A DNA stretch of 64,000 nt from Streptomyces sp. DG1A-41. GTDB taxonomy: Bacteria; Actinomycetota; Actinomycetes; Streptomycetales; Streptomycetaceae. Position numbers and translations under genes: made by a program. Of this stretch, positions 36,111 through 43,614 are shown piece after piece. The notes under the pieces were generated by a model. It ran no database searches, was not told the origin of the DNA, and saw only the letters and a list, made by a program, of their open reading frames with translations. The stretch spans positions 2,069,001 to 2,133,000 of the forward strand of contig NZ_CP146350.1 in NCBI RefSeq assembly GCF_037055355.1, read 5' to 3'. Position 1 is the stretch's first letter; each line of letters opens with the position of its first letter.

Positions 36111-36764
36111 GTGATTCCGTCCGCGCCCTTAGGAACAGACGCCGCCGCAGGCCCCTACGGCCTGGGGGCCAGCTCGGAAACGAGCCCCGCCGGGGCCGCT
36201 GCCGAGCGCCGGTTCCGTTTCGAGCTGGCCGCACACCCGGGTTCTCCCGCACAGGCCAGACGCCTGACGCGGGCCCGGCTGACCGGCTGGTCGGTGTGCG
36301 AGGACACGTGCGACAGCGCGGCCCTGGTGGTTTCCGAGCTGGTCACCAACGCCCTCGTGCACACGGCGAGCACCCACATAGTGTGCGAGCTGCACGACGG
36401 CGACGACCTGGTGCGGATAGCCGTGCGTGACGAGGGCTGCGCCCCGGGCCAGCCCCACGCGGCCAGCCGCACCCGGCCCGAGGAGGAGCACGGGAGGGGA
36501 CTGCTTCTCGTCGACGCCCTCTGCGACGCCTGGGGTGCCCATGAGCACGGCCCCGGGCTGCTGGTCTGGGCCGAGCTGCCGCGCACGGCGGACACCCCGC
36601 ACGACCCGGCGGAGCCCCGGAACGACCTGGGCTGGGGCACCCGGCCGAAGCCGGGGCCGTCCGACGACCCGGGCGACGGGGACGAGGCCCACCGGGCGCG
36701 CCATGCGAAGGGCGCTCGAGAAGTCCCCTCTCAGGAGCGACGCCGAGAGCGGGGGCCGGCATGA
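36111..36764 (+). CDS. ATP-binding anti-sigma-factor-like protein (HATPase, RsbW type)
   Basis: 217 residues. A GHKL fold: RRLTRARLTGWSVCEDTCDSAALVVSELVTNALVHT (N-box with Glu and Asn), VRIAVRDEGCAPG (G1-like, DEG), and EEEHGRGLLLVDALCDAWG (G2). Small proteins of this kind act as anti-sigma factors or histidine-kinase relatives and accompany XRE/DUF397 systems. The Pro/Arg-rich tail (about 165-217) is disordered. The start is probably GTG 36111, leaderless after GATAGT at 36096-36101; GTG 36102 is also possible. The next gene overlaps (ATGA). Confidence 0.85.
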   Translation: MIPSAPLGTDAAAGPYGLGASSETSPAGAAAERRFRFELAAHPGSPAQARRLTRARLTGWSVCEDTCDSAALVVSELVTNALVHTASTHIVCELHDGDDLVRIAVRDEGCAPGQPHAASRTRPEEEHGRGLLLVDALCDAWGAHEHGPGLLVWAELPRTADTPHDPAEPRNDLGWGTRPKPGPSDDPGDGDEAHRARHAKGAREVPSQERRRERGPA

Positions 36765-37195
36765 GCCCCGCGCGCGGTGGCCGCGTCCTGAACCTGGACA
36801 CCCTGGCCCGCATGAGGCGCGGGCTGCGGACGGCGGGCCCGGCTCTGCGGCTGCCCGTCCCCGACGGCATGACCGCCCCGCTCGGCTGCGACGCGGTCGC
36901 CGTACCCGCCCGTCTCGGCCGGCTGGTCATGCCCCGGCTGCCCCGCGTGGGCTGCGTCTATGCCGACGAGACGCACTGGTGGTGGCTGGTGCCGTCCGAC
37001 TCCGACCACGCCCTGGAATGGCCCGCCCCGGCGCACTACGCCACCGGCGCGGTCGTCCCGGACGTCCCTGAGCTCCCCGAACTGATCCATCGCCCGGTCG
37101 GCACGCTGCCGTACACCCCGCCGATACCGCTGTACCTGGCCCTGTGCCGCGCGACGGGGACCGCTCCGGCCTGGTCGCGGCCGGTCAGCGCGTAG
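36761..37195 (+). CDS. Conserved hypothetical partner of the anti-sigma-like ATPase
   Basis: 144 residues; its ATG overlaps the ATPase TGA, so both come from one mRNA. Seen: a basic start RGGRVLNLDTLARMRRGLRTA, a hydrophobic middle LPRVGCVYADETHWWWLVPSDSD with three Trp in a row, then GTLPYTPPIPLYLALCRATG. No signal peptide, TM helix or catalytic motif is recognised, and I assign no function. Similar proteins occur next to such ATPases in other streptomycetes (from memory). The three adjoining Trp are reminiscent of a ligand or membrane-contact surface, only an impression. Confidence 0.7.
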   Translation: MSPARGGRVLNLDTLARMRRGLRTAGPALRLPVPDGMTAPLGCDAVAVPARLGRLVMPRLPRVGCVYADETHWWWLVPSDSDHALEWPAPAHYATGAVVPDVPELPELIHRPVGTLPYTPPIPLYLALCRATGTAPAWSRPVSA

Positions 37196-37211
37196 GGCTC
37201 GTCGAACACGG

Positions 37212-37310
37212 CTGACCCGAGGCGTGCGCCACCCCGCGGCTCCGCACCACCCCAGCTCCGCGCCACACCGCAACTCCGCACCACCCCGCGACTCCGCGCC
37301 GTCCCACGCC
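37212..37310. repeat. Degenerate tandem repeat, units of about 18 bp
   Basis: Five units such as GCGCCACACCGCAACTCC and GCACCACCCCGCGACTCC (one is 16 bp), after the 36761 gene. It does not code for a plausible protein. Confidence 0.7.
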
Positions 37311-37438
37311 TCCCCCGGTCGGGTCGTGCGCCCGCGCGCCTCCGGCGCCCCGGGCTGCGCCCTGCCCCCGGCGGGCTCCGCCCCGCGATAGTGACCGTTC
37401 GTCCACGAGCGGGGCACGAACAGGGAGGTCGGTCGACG

Positions 37439-39412
37439 GTGGCGAAGAAGCGGACCGCACCGGAGGTGTCCGAGTCGGAGCGGCTGCTCTTCGGCGGACC
37501 GCTGCGCTACGACATGGGCTGGAACCAGCACGCCGACGCGTTCCTGGAGCTGAACTTCCGCGCCATGATCACCCGTCTGCCGTCCCTGCTGGCGTCCAGC
37601 CTCCGGCTCGCCCGGCAGGCCGACCGGGGCGCCGCGCGGGTCGTGCTGGCCGCCGAGGCGGGCCGGGGCGTGGCGCAGGCCGTGGCGCTGCTCGCGGTCA
37701 ACAGCGTGCTGGCACGGCTGATGGGCGGCGGCCCGATCGAGGACCGGCTGCGCGGCGCCGTCCCCGCGCTGGTCACGGTGGCCGTCGTCATGCTGCTCGC
37801 GGCGCTGCTGCGGGCCGCGAGCACCTACGCCACCGGACGGCTGGAGCCCAAGGTGGAGCGGGTGGCGACCGAGCAGTACCTGGAGCGGGCCGCGGCCGTC
37901 GAACTGGCCGCGATCGAGGACCACGCCTTCCACAAGCTGCTCGACACCGCGCAGTACGGGGCCGCCTCCGCCCGCCGGATGATCATGTACGGGACGCGTG
38001 TGATCAACGCGATGATCTCGCTGGTCGCGGCGGCCGGTGTCCTGACCGTGCTGCACCCGGCGCTCCTGCCGCTGCTGGTGACGATGACGCTGCCGAGCGC
38101 CTGGAGCGCGCTGACCGTGGCCCGGCGGCGCTACGAGTCCTTCCACGCCTGGGTGCAGCACGCCCGTGCGGGCCGGCTGCTCGGCAATCTGCTGATCGAG
38201 CCCGAGGCGGCCCCCGAGATCCGGGTGCACGGGGTGGGCGCTTTCCTGCTGCGGCACTTCCGCGCGATGTCGGAGACTGCAGAGGCCGAGCAGGCCCGAC
38301 TGGCCCGGCTCGCCGCCCGCACCGGCCTGATCGCGGCGGCGTGGACGGGCCTGGCGACGGTGGCGACGTACGCGACGCTCGGCGGGCTGCTGCTGGCGGG
38401 CGCGATGGCCCTGTCGGTGGCGGGTACGGCCGTGATCGCGATCCGGACCGGTTCGCAGAGCCTCGACACGCTCGTCGTGGAGGTCAACGCGCTGCACGAG
38501 GAGGCCCTCTTCGTCGGCGACCTGCAACGGCTGTACACGGAGGCGGCACAGCGGGCCATCCCGGAGGGCGGCCGGCCGCTGCCGGAGAACCCGCGCGAGA
38601 TCCGCTTTGAGAACGTCACGTTCCGTTACCCGGGCGACTCCGCCCGCCCCGCCCTCGACGACGTGTCGCTCGCCCTCCCGCTGGGCCGGATCGTGGCGCT
38701 GGTCGGCGAGAACGGGTCCGGCAAGACGACCCTGGTCAAGCTGCTCGCGGGGCTCTACACGCCGGAGAAGGGGCGGATCCTGTGGGACGGCGTGGACGCG
38801 GCGACAGCCGACCGGCACCGGCTGGCCGAGCGGATCGCGATGGTGGCGCAGGACTTCAAGCGGTGGCCGTTCACGGCCCGGGTGAACGTCGCCCTGGGGC
38901 GCACATCGGCGCCGGTGTGCGAGCAGCGGCTGGCCGCGTCGATCGCCGAGGCCGGGGCGGAGACGGTGATCGCGGACCTGCCGCGCGGGCTGGACACGCT
39001 GCTCGCCCGCAACTTCAGCGGCGGGCACGAACTGTCAGGCGGCCAGTGGCAGCGGCTGGGCATCGCCCGGGCGGCCTACCGCAGGGGCCGCATCCTGATC
39101 GTGGACGAGCCGACGGCGGCCCTGGACGCCCGGGCCGAGCTGGAGGTCTTCGAGCGGATCCGCGCCCTGGCCGACAGCGGCCAGACGGTCGTACTGATCA
39201 CGCACCGGCTGGCGTCCGTACGCCACGCGGATGTGGTGCACGTCCTGGACCAGGGCCGGCTTGTGGAGTCCGGGACTCCGGACGAGCTGCTGGCGACCGG
39301 CGGGCTCTACGCCGAGCTGTACGCCCTCCAGGCGGAACAGTTCGCCACGTCACCCACCACGGTCCAGCCGGTCGCGCCGGTCCCGAAGGTGCCGGCGCCG
39401 AAGGCGGGCTGA
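37439..39412 (+). CDS. ABC transporter, fused permease and ATPase (exporter type)
   Basis: 657 residues. About 60-330 is an ABC_membrane region with TM helices (VAVVMLLAALLRAASTY, MIMYGTRVINAMISLVAAAGVL, AAWTGLATVATYATLGGLLLAG). About 385-630 is the ATPase: IVALVGENGSGKTTLVK (Walker A), MVAQDFKRWPFTAR (Q-loop), ELSGGQWQRLGIARA (signature), RILIVDEPTAALDA (Walker B) and LITHRLASVRHADVV (switch His). Peptide, lipid or lantibiotic exporters use this layout; the cargo is unknown. The likely start is GTG 37439 after GGGAGG (VAKKRTAPE); GTG 37391 gives 16 more residues. The 60-residue gene behind it is on the opposite strand. Confidence 0.9.
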   Translation: MAKKRTAPEVSESERLLFGGPLRYDMGWNQHADAFLELNFRAMITRLPSLLASSLRLARQADRGAARVVLAAEAGRGVAQAVALLAVNSVLARLMGGGPIEDRLRGAVPALVTVAVVMLLAALLRAASTYATGRLEPKVERVATEQYLERAAAVELAAIEDHAFHKLLDTAQYGAASARRMIMYGTRVINAMISLVAAAGVLTVLHPALLPLLVTMTLPSAWSALTVARRRYESFHAWVQHARAGRLLGNLLIEPEAAPEIRVHGVGAFLLRHFRAMSETAEAEQARLARLAARTGLIAAAWTGLATVATYATLGGLLLAGAMALSVAGTAVIAIRTGSQSLDTLVVEVNALHEEALFVGDLQRLYTEAAQRAIPEGGRPLPENPREIRFENVTFRYPGDSARPALDDVSLALPLGRIVALVGENGSGKTTLVKLLAGLYTPEKGRILWDGVDAATADRHRLAERIAMVAQDFKRWPFTARVNVALGRTSAPVCEQRLAASIAEAGAETVIADLPRGLDTLLARNFSGGHELSGGQWQRLGIARAAYRRGRILIVDEPTAALDARAELEVFERIRALADSGQTVVLITHRLASVRHADVVHVLDQGRLVESGTPDELLATGGLYAELYALQAEQFATSPTTVQPVAPVPKVPAPKAG

Positions 39413-39436
39413 GCCACGCCCGACTCGGGACACGCG

Positions 39437-39619
39437 TCAGGCCGCGGCGTCGGCACCGTCCCCGCTGCGCACGATCACCAGGAACATGTCCGTGGCGAGG
39501 TCCATGACGACCTCGGCAGGCAGGCCCTCCAGACGCCGCGCCTGCGCGAACTCCTCCGCCGGCCAGGAGCCACGCGGCCCACCGGCGGGAAAGCTCTCGA
39601 GCACCGTTCGCCCGTTCAC
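39437..39619 (-). CDS. Small conserved protein, 60 residues
   Basis: 60 residues with a strong SD (GGAGGTGCAGG) before GTG 39619. Sequence features: RTVLESFPAGGPRGSWPAEEFAQARR, then LPAEVVMDLATDMFLVIVR, which looks like a short helix-strand unit ending in a hydrophobic strand. No cleavage motif or leader-peptide signature is present, so it is probably not an exported peptide despite the ABC exporter next door. I recognise it only as a short streptomycete hypothetical. The upstream region carries two dyads (39639-39652 and 39707-39736). Confidence 0.65.
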   Translation of the reverse strand: MNGRTVLESFPAGGPRGSWPAEEFAQARRLEGLPAEVVMDLATDMFLVIVRSGDGADAAA

Positions 39620-39638
39620 CCTGCACCTCCATGTCGCG

Positions 39639-39652
39639 CTCTACTCGTAGAG
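39639..39652 (-). promoter_or_regulatory. Dyad CTCTAC-TC-GTAGAG upstream of the 60-residue gene
   Basis: 6-bp arms, about 20 nt upstream of GTG 39619, in the place of a -10 element or operator. Confidence 0.35.
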
Positions 39653-39706
39653 TTAAACGCCAACCATGGGGTGAACGGCTCGCGAAGTGACGGTTCTGAG
39701 ACGTAG

Positions 39707-39736
39707 TTGACACTCGTTCACCGCCGAGTGTGACAA
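39707..39736. promoter_or_regulatory. Dyad ACACTCG-N8-CGAGTGT
   Basis: 7-bp arms. It resembles the ACACTTG/CAAGTGT dyad at 36071-36085 and lies in the less GC-rich region upstream of the 60-residue gene. Confidence 0.35.
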
Positions 39737-39774
39737 ACCTCTCAGCCCTTTGGTCTATCTTTTCACTTTCCGTA

Positions 39775-40464
39775 TCAGTCGCCGTACTCATCGTGATAGC
39801 GGATGGGCCCACTTTCCGCAGGCGCCCCAAGAGCCGAGGCGCGCCCCTTGGGCTCCTCCCACTCCTCCTGCCGGCCCAGTGCCGTGAGGTCCAGCAGGCT
39901 GGTGGTCGAGCCGAGGCCGTCGAGGCCACGCCCGTACGTCGAGTAGGTGTGGAAGACCCGGTCGCGGTCCCGCAGGAAGCAGCTGAGGCCGGGGCGCTCG
40001 ACGAGCTCGCCCTCGCGTTCGAGGGTCACCTCGAAGTCGTGGTTGAAGCCGCTGCCATACGACGAGCACCAGGGCACTGTCCAGCCCATTCGCGCCTTGA
40101 ACGGCAGAATCTTCGGATACGGCGCCCGGGACACGGCCGCGAACGACGTGTCGCGGGCCTTGAGATGGGCGAGATGCCCTATTTGATCCAGGAAGCCGGA
40201 GCAGCTGCGACAGCCGGCGTCCCACTCGGGCGCGAACATGAAGTGGTAGACGACGAGCTGGTGCCGGCCCTCGAACAGGTCGAGCAGGGTGGCCTTGCCG
40301 TCCCCGCCCTCGAACACGTACTCCTCGTCGACCTCCACCATGGGCAGTCCGCGCCGCTCGGCGTTGAGCGCGTCCCGCGCGCGGGTGGCCGCCTTCTCCT
40401 TGACCAGCAGTTCCGCGCGCGCCGCACGCCACTGCTCGCGCGAGACGATCTCCGGAAGCGACAT
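39775..40464 (-). CDS. DUF899 family thioredoxin-like protein
   Basis: 229 residues. DUF899 core: IVSREQWRAARAELLVKEKAATRARDAL, LPMVEVDEEYVFEGGDG, LLDLFEGRHQLVVYHFMFAPEWDAGCRSCSGFLDQIGHL (CRSC in the place of a thioredoxin active site), FAAVSRAPYPKILPFKARMGW and FNHDFEV. The fold is thioredoxin-like; enzymatic action has not been shown. Start ATG 40464 with CAGGAGG 4 nt before. The last residues extend past the usual end of the family with no known meaning. The short AATCTCGGAGAGCCCCT repeats lie upstream. Confidence 0.88.
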   Translation of the reverse strand: MSLPEIVSREQWRAARAELLVKEKAATRARDALNAERRGLPMVEVDEEYVFEGGDGKATLLDLFEGRHQLVVYHFMFAPEWDAGCRSCSGFLDQIGHLAHLKARDTSFAAVSRAPYPKILPFKARMGWTVPWCSSYGSGFNHDFEVTLEREGELVERPGLSCFLRDRDRVFHTYSTYGRGLDGLGSTTSLLDLTALGRQEEWEEPKGRASALGAPAESGPIRYHDEYGD

Positions 40465-40540
40465 GGGCCCTCCTGTGGCAACGGTCCGTCCGGGGTGGTG
40501 ACCGACGGTAGGGGCGGAACTCATCGCTGCCCGGGGGCAA

Positions 40541-40598
40541 AATCTCGGAGAGCCCCTACGAAATCGCAGAGCTCCGGAATCTCGGAGAGCCCCTCCGG
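40541..40598. repeat. Direct repeat AATCTCGGAGAGCCCCT, two copies plus a partial
   Basis: Copies at 40541 and 40578 (37 nt apart) with a degenerate copy between. They lie upstream of the DUF899 gene, between two minus-strand genes. Confidence 0.7.
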
Positions 40599-40601
40599 AT
40601 G

Positions 40602-41966
40602 TCAGGTGTCGTAGTCCTGGATGCGCCGACCGTGGCTGCGGTCGACGAGGGCGGGCAGGCGCTCCTCCAGTTCCCTTACCACCGCCGGCACGTCGATCGT
40701 CAGCAGCGTCCGGTCGCGCATCAGGATCCGTCCGTCGACGATCGTGGTGCGGACGTCGGCGGAGCGGGCGCTGTGCACGAGGGTGGCGGCGAGGTCGTGG
40801 ACGGGCTGGGTGTGCGGTCCGGTCAGGTCGACCAGGACGATGTCCGCCCGGCGCCCCGGCGCGATGCTGCCGACGCTGTCCTCCAGTCCCACGGCACGGG
40901 CGCTCTGGAGGGTGGCGTGGTGCAGGGCCTGGCGGGAGGTCAGCCAGCGGGGGTCGCCCTCGGAGGACTTCTGGACCAGGGAGGTGAGGGCCATCGCCTC
41001 CCACACGTCGAGGGTGTTGTTTGAGGCGGCGCCGTCGGTGGCGAGCCCGACGTCGACGCCGATGTCGCGCAGGGCGCGGACCGGTGTGGTGTCGGGCCAG
41101 GCGAATTTGAGGTAGCCGCGGGGCGCGGTGGCGACGGCCGTACGACCGGCCGCCCGCTCCAGGACGGGCAGGTCGCGGTCGGCGATGCCGGTGCCGTGGG
41201 CGAGGAGGACGTCCGTGTCGAGGACGCCGGTGCGTTCCAGTACCTCGATCGGGGTGACGCCGTGGCGGGCGAGGCTGGTCTCGGTCTGGTCGCGGTTCTC
41301 GGCGGCGTGGAGGTGCAGGGGCAGGCCGTGTTCGCCGGCGAGCCGGGCGATGGCGGCGAGGTCGGCGTCGTCCACCGTGTACGGGGAGTGCGGGGCGAGG
41401 GCCGTGGTGATGCGGCCGCCGGCGGAGCCGCGGTGCCGGAGCGCGAACTCCAGTGACCGCTCCTGGCCTTCGGGGCCTAGTGAGGAGAAGTAGGCCTCCC
41501 CCAGCAGCGCCCGCATGCCGCATTCCGCGACCACTCGCGCCACCGCGTCCATCGCGAAGTAGTGGTCGGCGAAGCAGGTGACGCCGGCGCGGATCATCTC
41601 GGCGCAGGCGAGCCGCGCCCCCAACTCGACGTCCCTTTGCGTGAGGTTGGACTCCACGGGCCAGACGACGTCGTTGAACCACTCCTGCGTGGGCAGGTCC
41701 TCGGCGAGGCCGCGCAGCGCGACCATCGGCGCGTGCGTGTGACAGTTGATCAGACCGGGCAGGGCGACCTGGCCCCTGGCGTCGATGCGCTCGGCCGCGG
41801 GCAGGTCCGCAGCCGCCGCGGTGGTCGTGACCGCCTGGACGATCCCGTTCCGTACGACGATCGCGGCGTCCTCCTCGAACCCGACGCGCTCTTGATCGTC
41901 GTGCACGAGGACCGTACATGCGCTGATGATGAGCTCGGCGGGACTGTCCGCGGCAGAAGGCGTCAT
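40602..41966 (-). CDS. Amidohydrolase (8-oxoguanine/SAH-deaminase-like group)
   Basis: 454 residues. A metal-dependent TIM-barrel amidohydrolase: LINCHTHAP (His76, His78), ADHYFAMD, LHLHAAENRDQTE (third His), LAHGTGI, FAWPDTTPVRALRDIGVDVGLATDGAASNN (the catalytic Asp) and the terminal GSIAPGRRADIVLVD. This matches the ATZ/TRZ-like group that deaminates purines, SAH, MTA or triazines. The exact substrate is not evident. The start is ATG 41966, 6 nt after a TACGTT -10, which suggests a leaderless transcript. It is divergent from the EEP nuclease. Confidence 0.9.
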   Translation of the reverse strand: MTPSAADSPAELIISACTVLVHDDQERVGFEEDAAIVVRNGIVQAVTTTAAAADLPAAERIDARGQVALPGLINCHTHAPMVALRGLAEDLPTQEWFNDVVWPVESNLTQRDVELGARLACAEMIRAGVTCFADHYFAMDAVARVVAECGMRALLGEAYFSSLGPEGQERSLEFALRHRGSAGGRITTALAPHSPYTVDDADLAAIARLAGEHGLPLHLHAAENRDQTETSLARHGVTPIEVLERTGVLDTDVLLAHGTGIADRDLPVLERAAGRTAVATAPRGYLKFAWPDTTPVRALRDIGVDVGLATDGAASNNTLDVWEAMALTSLVQKSSEGDPRWLTSRQALHHATLQSARAVGLEDSVGSIAPGRRADIVLVDLTGPHTQPVHDLAATLVHSARSADVRTTIVDGRILMRDRTLLTIDVPAVVRELEERLPALVDRSHGRRIQDYDT

Positions 41967-42100
41967 CGCGCCAACGTACGACGAGGTCGTAGGGCGGCAT
42001 GAGCCGAACCGCACATCCCGTCGCGGCACTGTCGCGGGGCGGGCCGGGCGAGCACCCTGGCCTCACCACCCCGTCTGTCGGCTGTTGAAAGAGGCCCGGC

Positions 42101-43048
42101 ATGCTCCTCGGCACCTGGAACCTGGAGAACCTCTACCGGCCCGGCGGCCCGTACGGCCCGAAGGACGAGGCCGCGTACGGGGCGAAGCTCGCCGTGCTCG
42201 CCGCCGTGATCACGGAACTCGGCCCGGCCCTGCTCGGCGTGCAGGAGGTCGGAGACCCCGAGGCCCTGAAGGACCTGGCCGGGATGCTCGACGACGACTG
42301 GCATCTCGCCCTGTCCGAGCACGCGGACAGCCGGGGCATACGGGTCGGGTTCCTGAGCCGTACGGCCATGACGGTGCTGGCCGACACCACGGCGTTCCCG
42401 GCGGAGCTGCGTCCCGTGCAGACGGACGACTCGGGGGTGACGGTGGCGCGGGCGGGTCGGGGCTTTCTCGCCGTGGAGGTCGGGGACGAGCCGCTGCGGG
42501 TGGCCGTCTGTCACCTGAAGTCCAAGCTGCTGTCGTACCCGAACGGCCGGTTCCAGCCGCGCGACGAGGGCGAACGCGCCCGGTACGGCGCCTACGCCCT
42601 GTACCGGCGGGCCGCCGAGGCGACGGCCCTGCGCGCCCTCGCGGACGAGCTGCTGGACGGCGACGGGCAGGGCAGGGACGTGGCCGTACTGGGGGACCTC
42701 AACGACGAGGTGCAGGCCGCGACCACACAGATCCTGCTCGGCCCGCCCGGCTCGGAGATCGGCACGCCGGGGTACGAGAAGGCCGACCGGGGCGATGCGA
42801 CCCGGCTGTGGGACGTGGCCCCGCTCATCCCGCCAGGACAGCGCTACTCCCGTGTCAACTCCGGGCGGCGCGAGCTGATCGACCATGTGCTGGTGAGCCA
42901 CCGCCTGGTGCACCGGGTGACGGCGGCGGGCACGGGCCTGCCCGGCGAGGGACCACCCGCCCTGCCGTCGGTCGGCCCCGACCCGGCGGAGCGGCGGGGC
43001 GCGCCCGGGTCGGACCACGCGCCGGTGTGGATACGGGTCGGGGGCTGA
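42101..43048 (+). CDS. Endonuclease/exonuclease/phosphatase family protein
   Basis: 315 residues. EEP fold: GTWNLENLYRPGG (metal-ligand Asn), LLGVQEVGDPE (catalytic Glu), VRVAVCHLKSKLLSYP, VAVLGDLNDE (Asp and Asn), and the final GSDHAPVWIRV with the SDH catalytic dyad. Such proteins act on DNA, RNA, phosphoinositides or nucleotides; the target is not deducible here. Start ATG 42101 with GAGG 6 nt before. The next gene overlaps by 22 nt from an internal GTG, so they are probably coupled. Confidence 0.9.
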   Translation: MLLGTWNLENLYRPGGPYGPKDEAAYGAKLAVLAAVITELGPALLGVQEVGDPEALKDLAGMLDDDWHLALSEHADSRGIRVGFLSRTAMTVLADTTAFPAELRPVQTDDSGVTVARAGRGFLAVEVGDEPLRVAVCHLKSKLLSYPNGRFQPRDEGERARYGAYALYRRAAEATALRALADELLDGDGQGRDVAVLGDLNDEVQAATTQILLGPPGSEIGTPGYEKADRGDATRLWDVAPLIPPGQRYSRVNSGRRELIDHVLVSHRLVHRVTAAGTGLPGEGPPALPSVGPDPAERRGAPGSDHAPVWIRVGG

Positions 43049-43614
43049 GCACGATCGACGCCCCGGAGCGCCTGACCTGGGCGGTGCAGCTTCTCGACCC
43101 GGCACACGACGACCGGGTGCTGGAGATCGGCTGCGGACCAGGGGTCGCCGTCGCGCTGATCCACGACCGCCTCGTCACGGGCACCGTCACCGGCATCGAC
43201 CGCTCCGCCAAGGCCGTCGAGGCGGCACGCCGCCGCAACAGCGGCGCGCTCGCCACCGGAAGGGCCGCCTTCCACGCCCTGTCGCTGGAGGACGCCGACT
43301 TCGCCGCCCGGTCCTTCGACAGGATCCTGGCCGTCAATGTGAACCTCTTCTGGACCCGCGCGGTGGACCGGGAACTGACCGCGGTGAGGCATTGGCTGAC
43401 GCCGGGAGGCCTGCTGTGCCTGTGCTGGGAACCGCCGGACGGGAAGCGGGCCGGGGAGATCGCCGCGAAGGTGGAGCCGGCGGTCGCGGGGCACGGGTTC
43501 GCCACCGAGGTGCGCCGGGCGGCGACCGCGCGGGGTGCCGGACTGGTGGGGGTGTTGGGCACGGCGGTCGTGCCGGGGCGGTTATCCGGCGAGGGGCGTC
43601 CGGGGAGGTCGTAG
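43027..43614 (+). CDS. Class I SAM-dependent methyltransferase
   Basis: 195 residues. Motif I VLEIGCGPGVAVALIHDR, motif II TGIDRSAKAVEAARRRN, FDRILAVNVNLFW and LRHWLTPGGLLCLCWEPP-type post-motif. Small and soluble, substrate unknown. The likely start is GTG 43027, 22 nt inside the nuclease gene; no SD is obvious. Codon 186 is TTA (43582-43584), rare in Streptomyces and dependent on the bldA tRNA. On the opposite strand the same three bases are the TAA stop of the FUSC gene, so two convergent genes overlap by 33 nt. Confidence 0.8.
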   Translation: MDTGRGLSTIDAPERLTWAVQLLDPAHDDRVLEIGCGPGVAVALIHDRLVTGTVTGIDRSAKAVEAARRRNSGALATGRAAFHALSLEDADFAARSFDRILAVNVNLFWTRAVDRELTAVRHWLTPGGLLCLCWEPPDGKRAGEIAAKVEPAVAGHGFATEVRRAATARGAGLVGVLGTAVVPGRLSGEGRPGRS

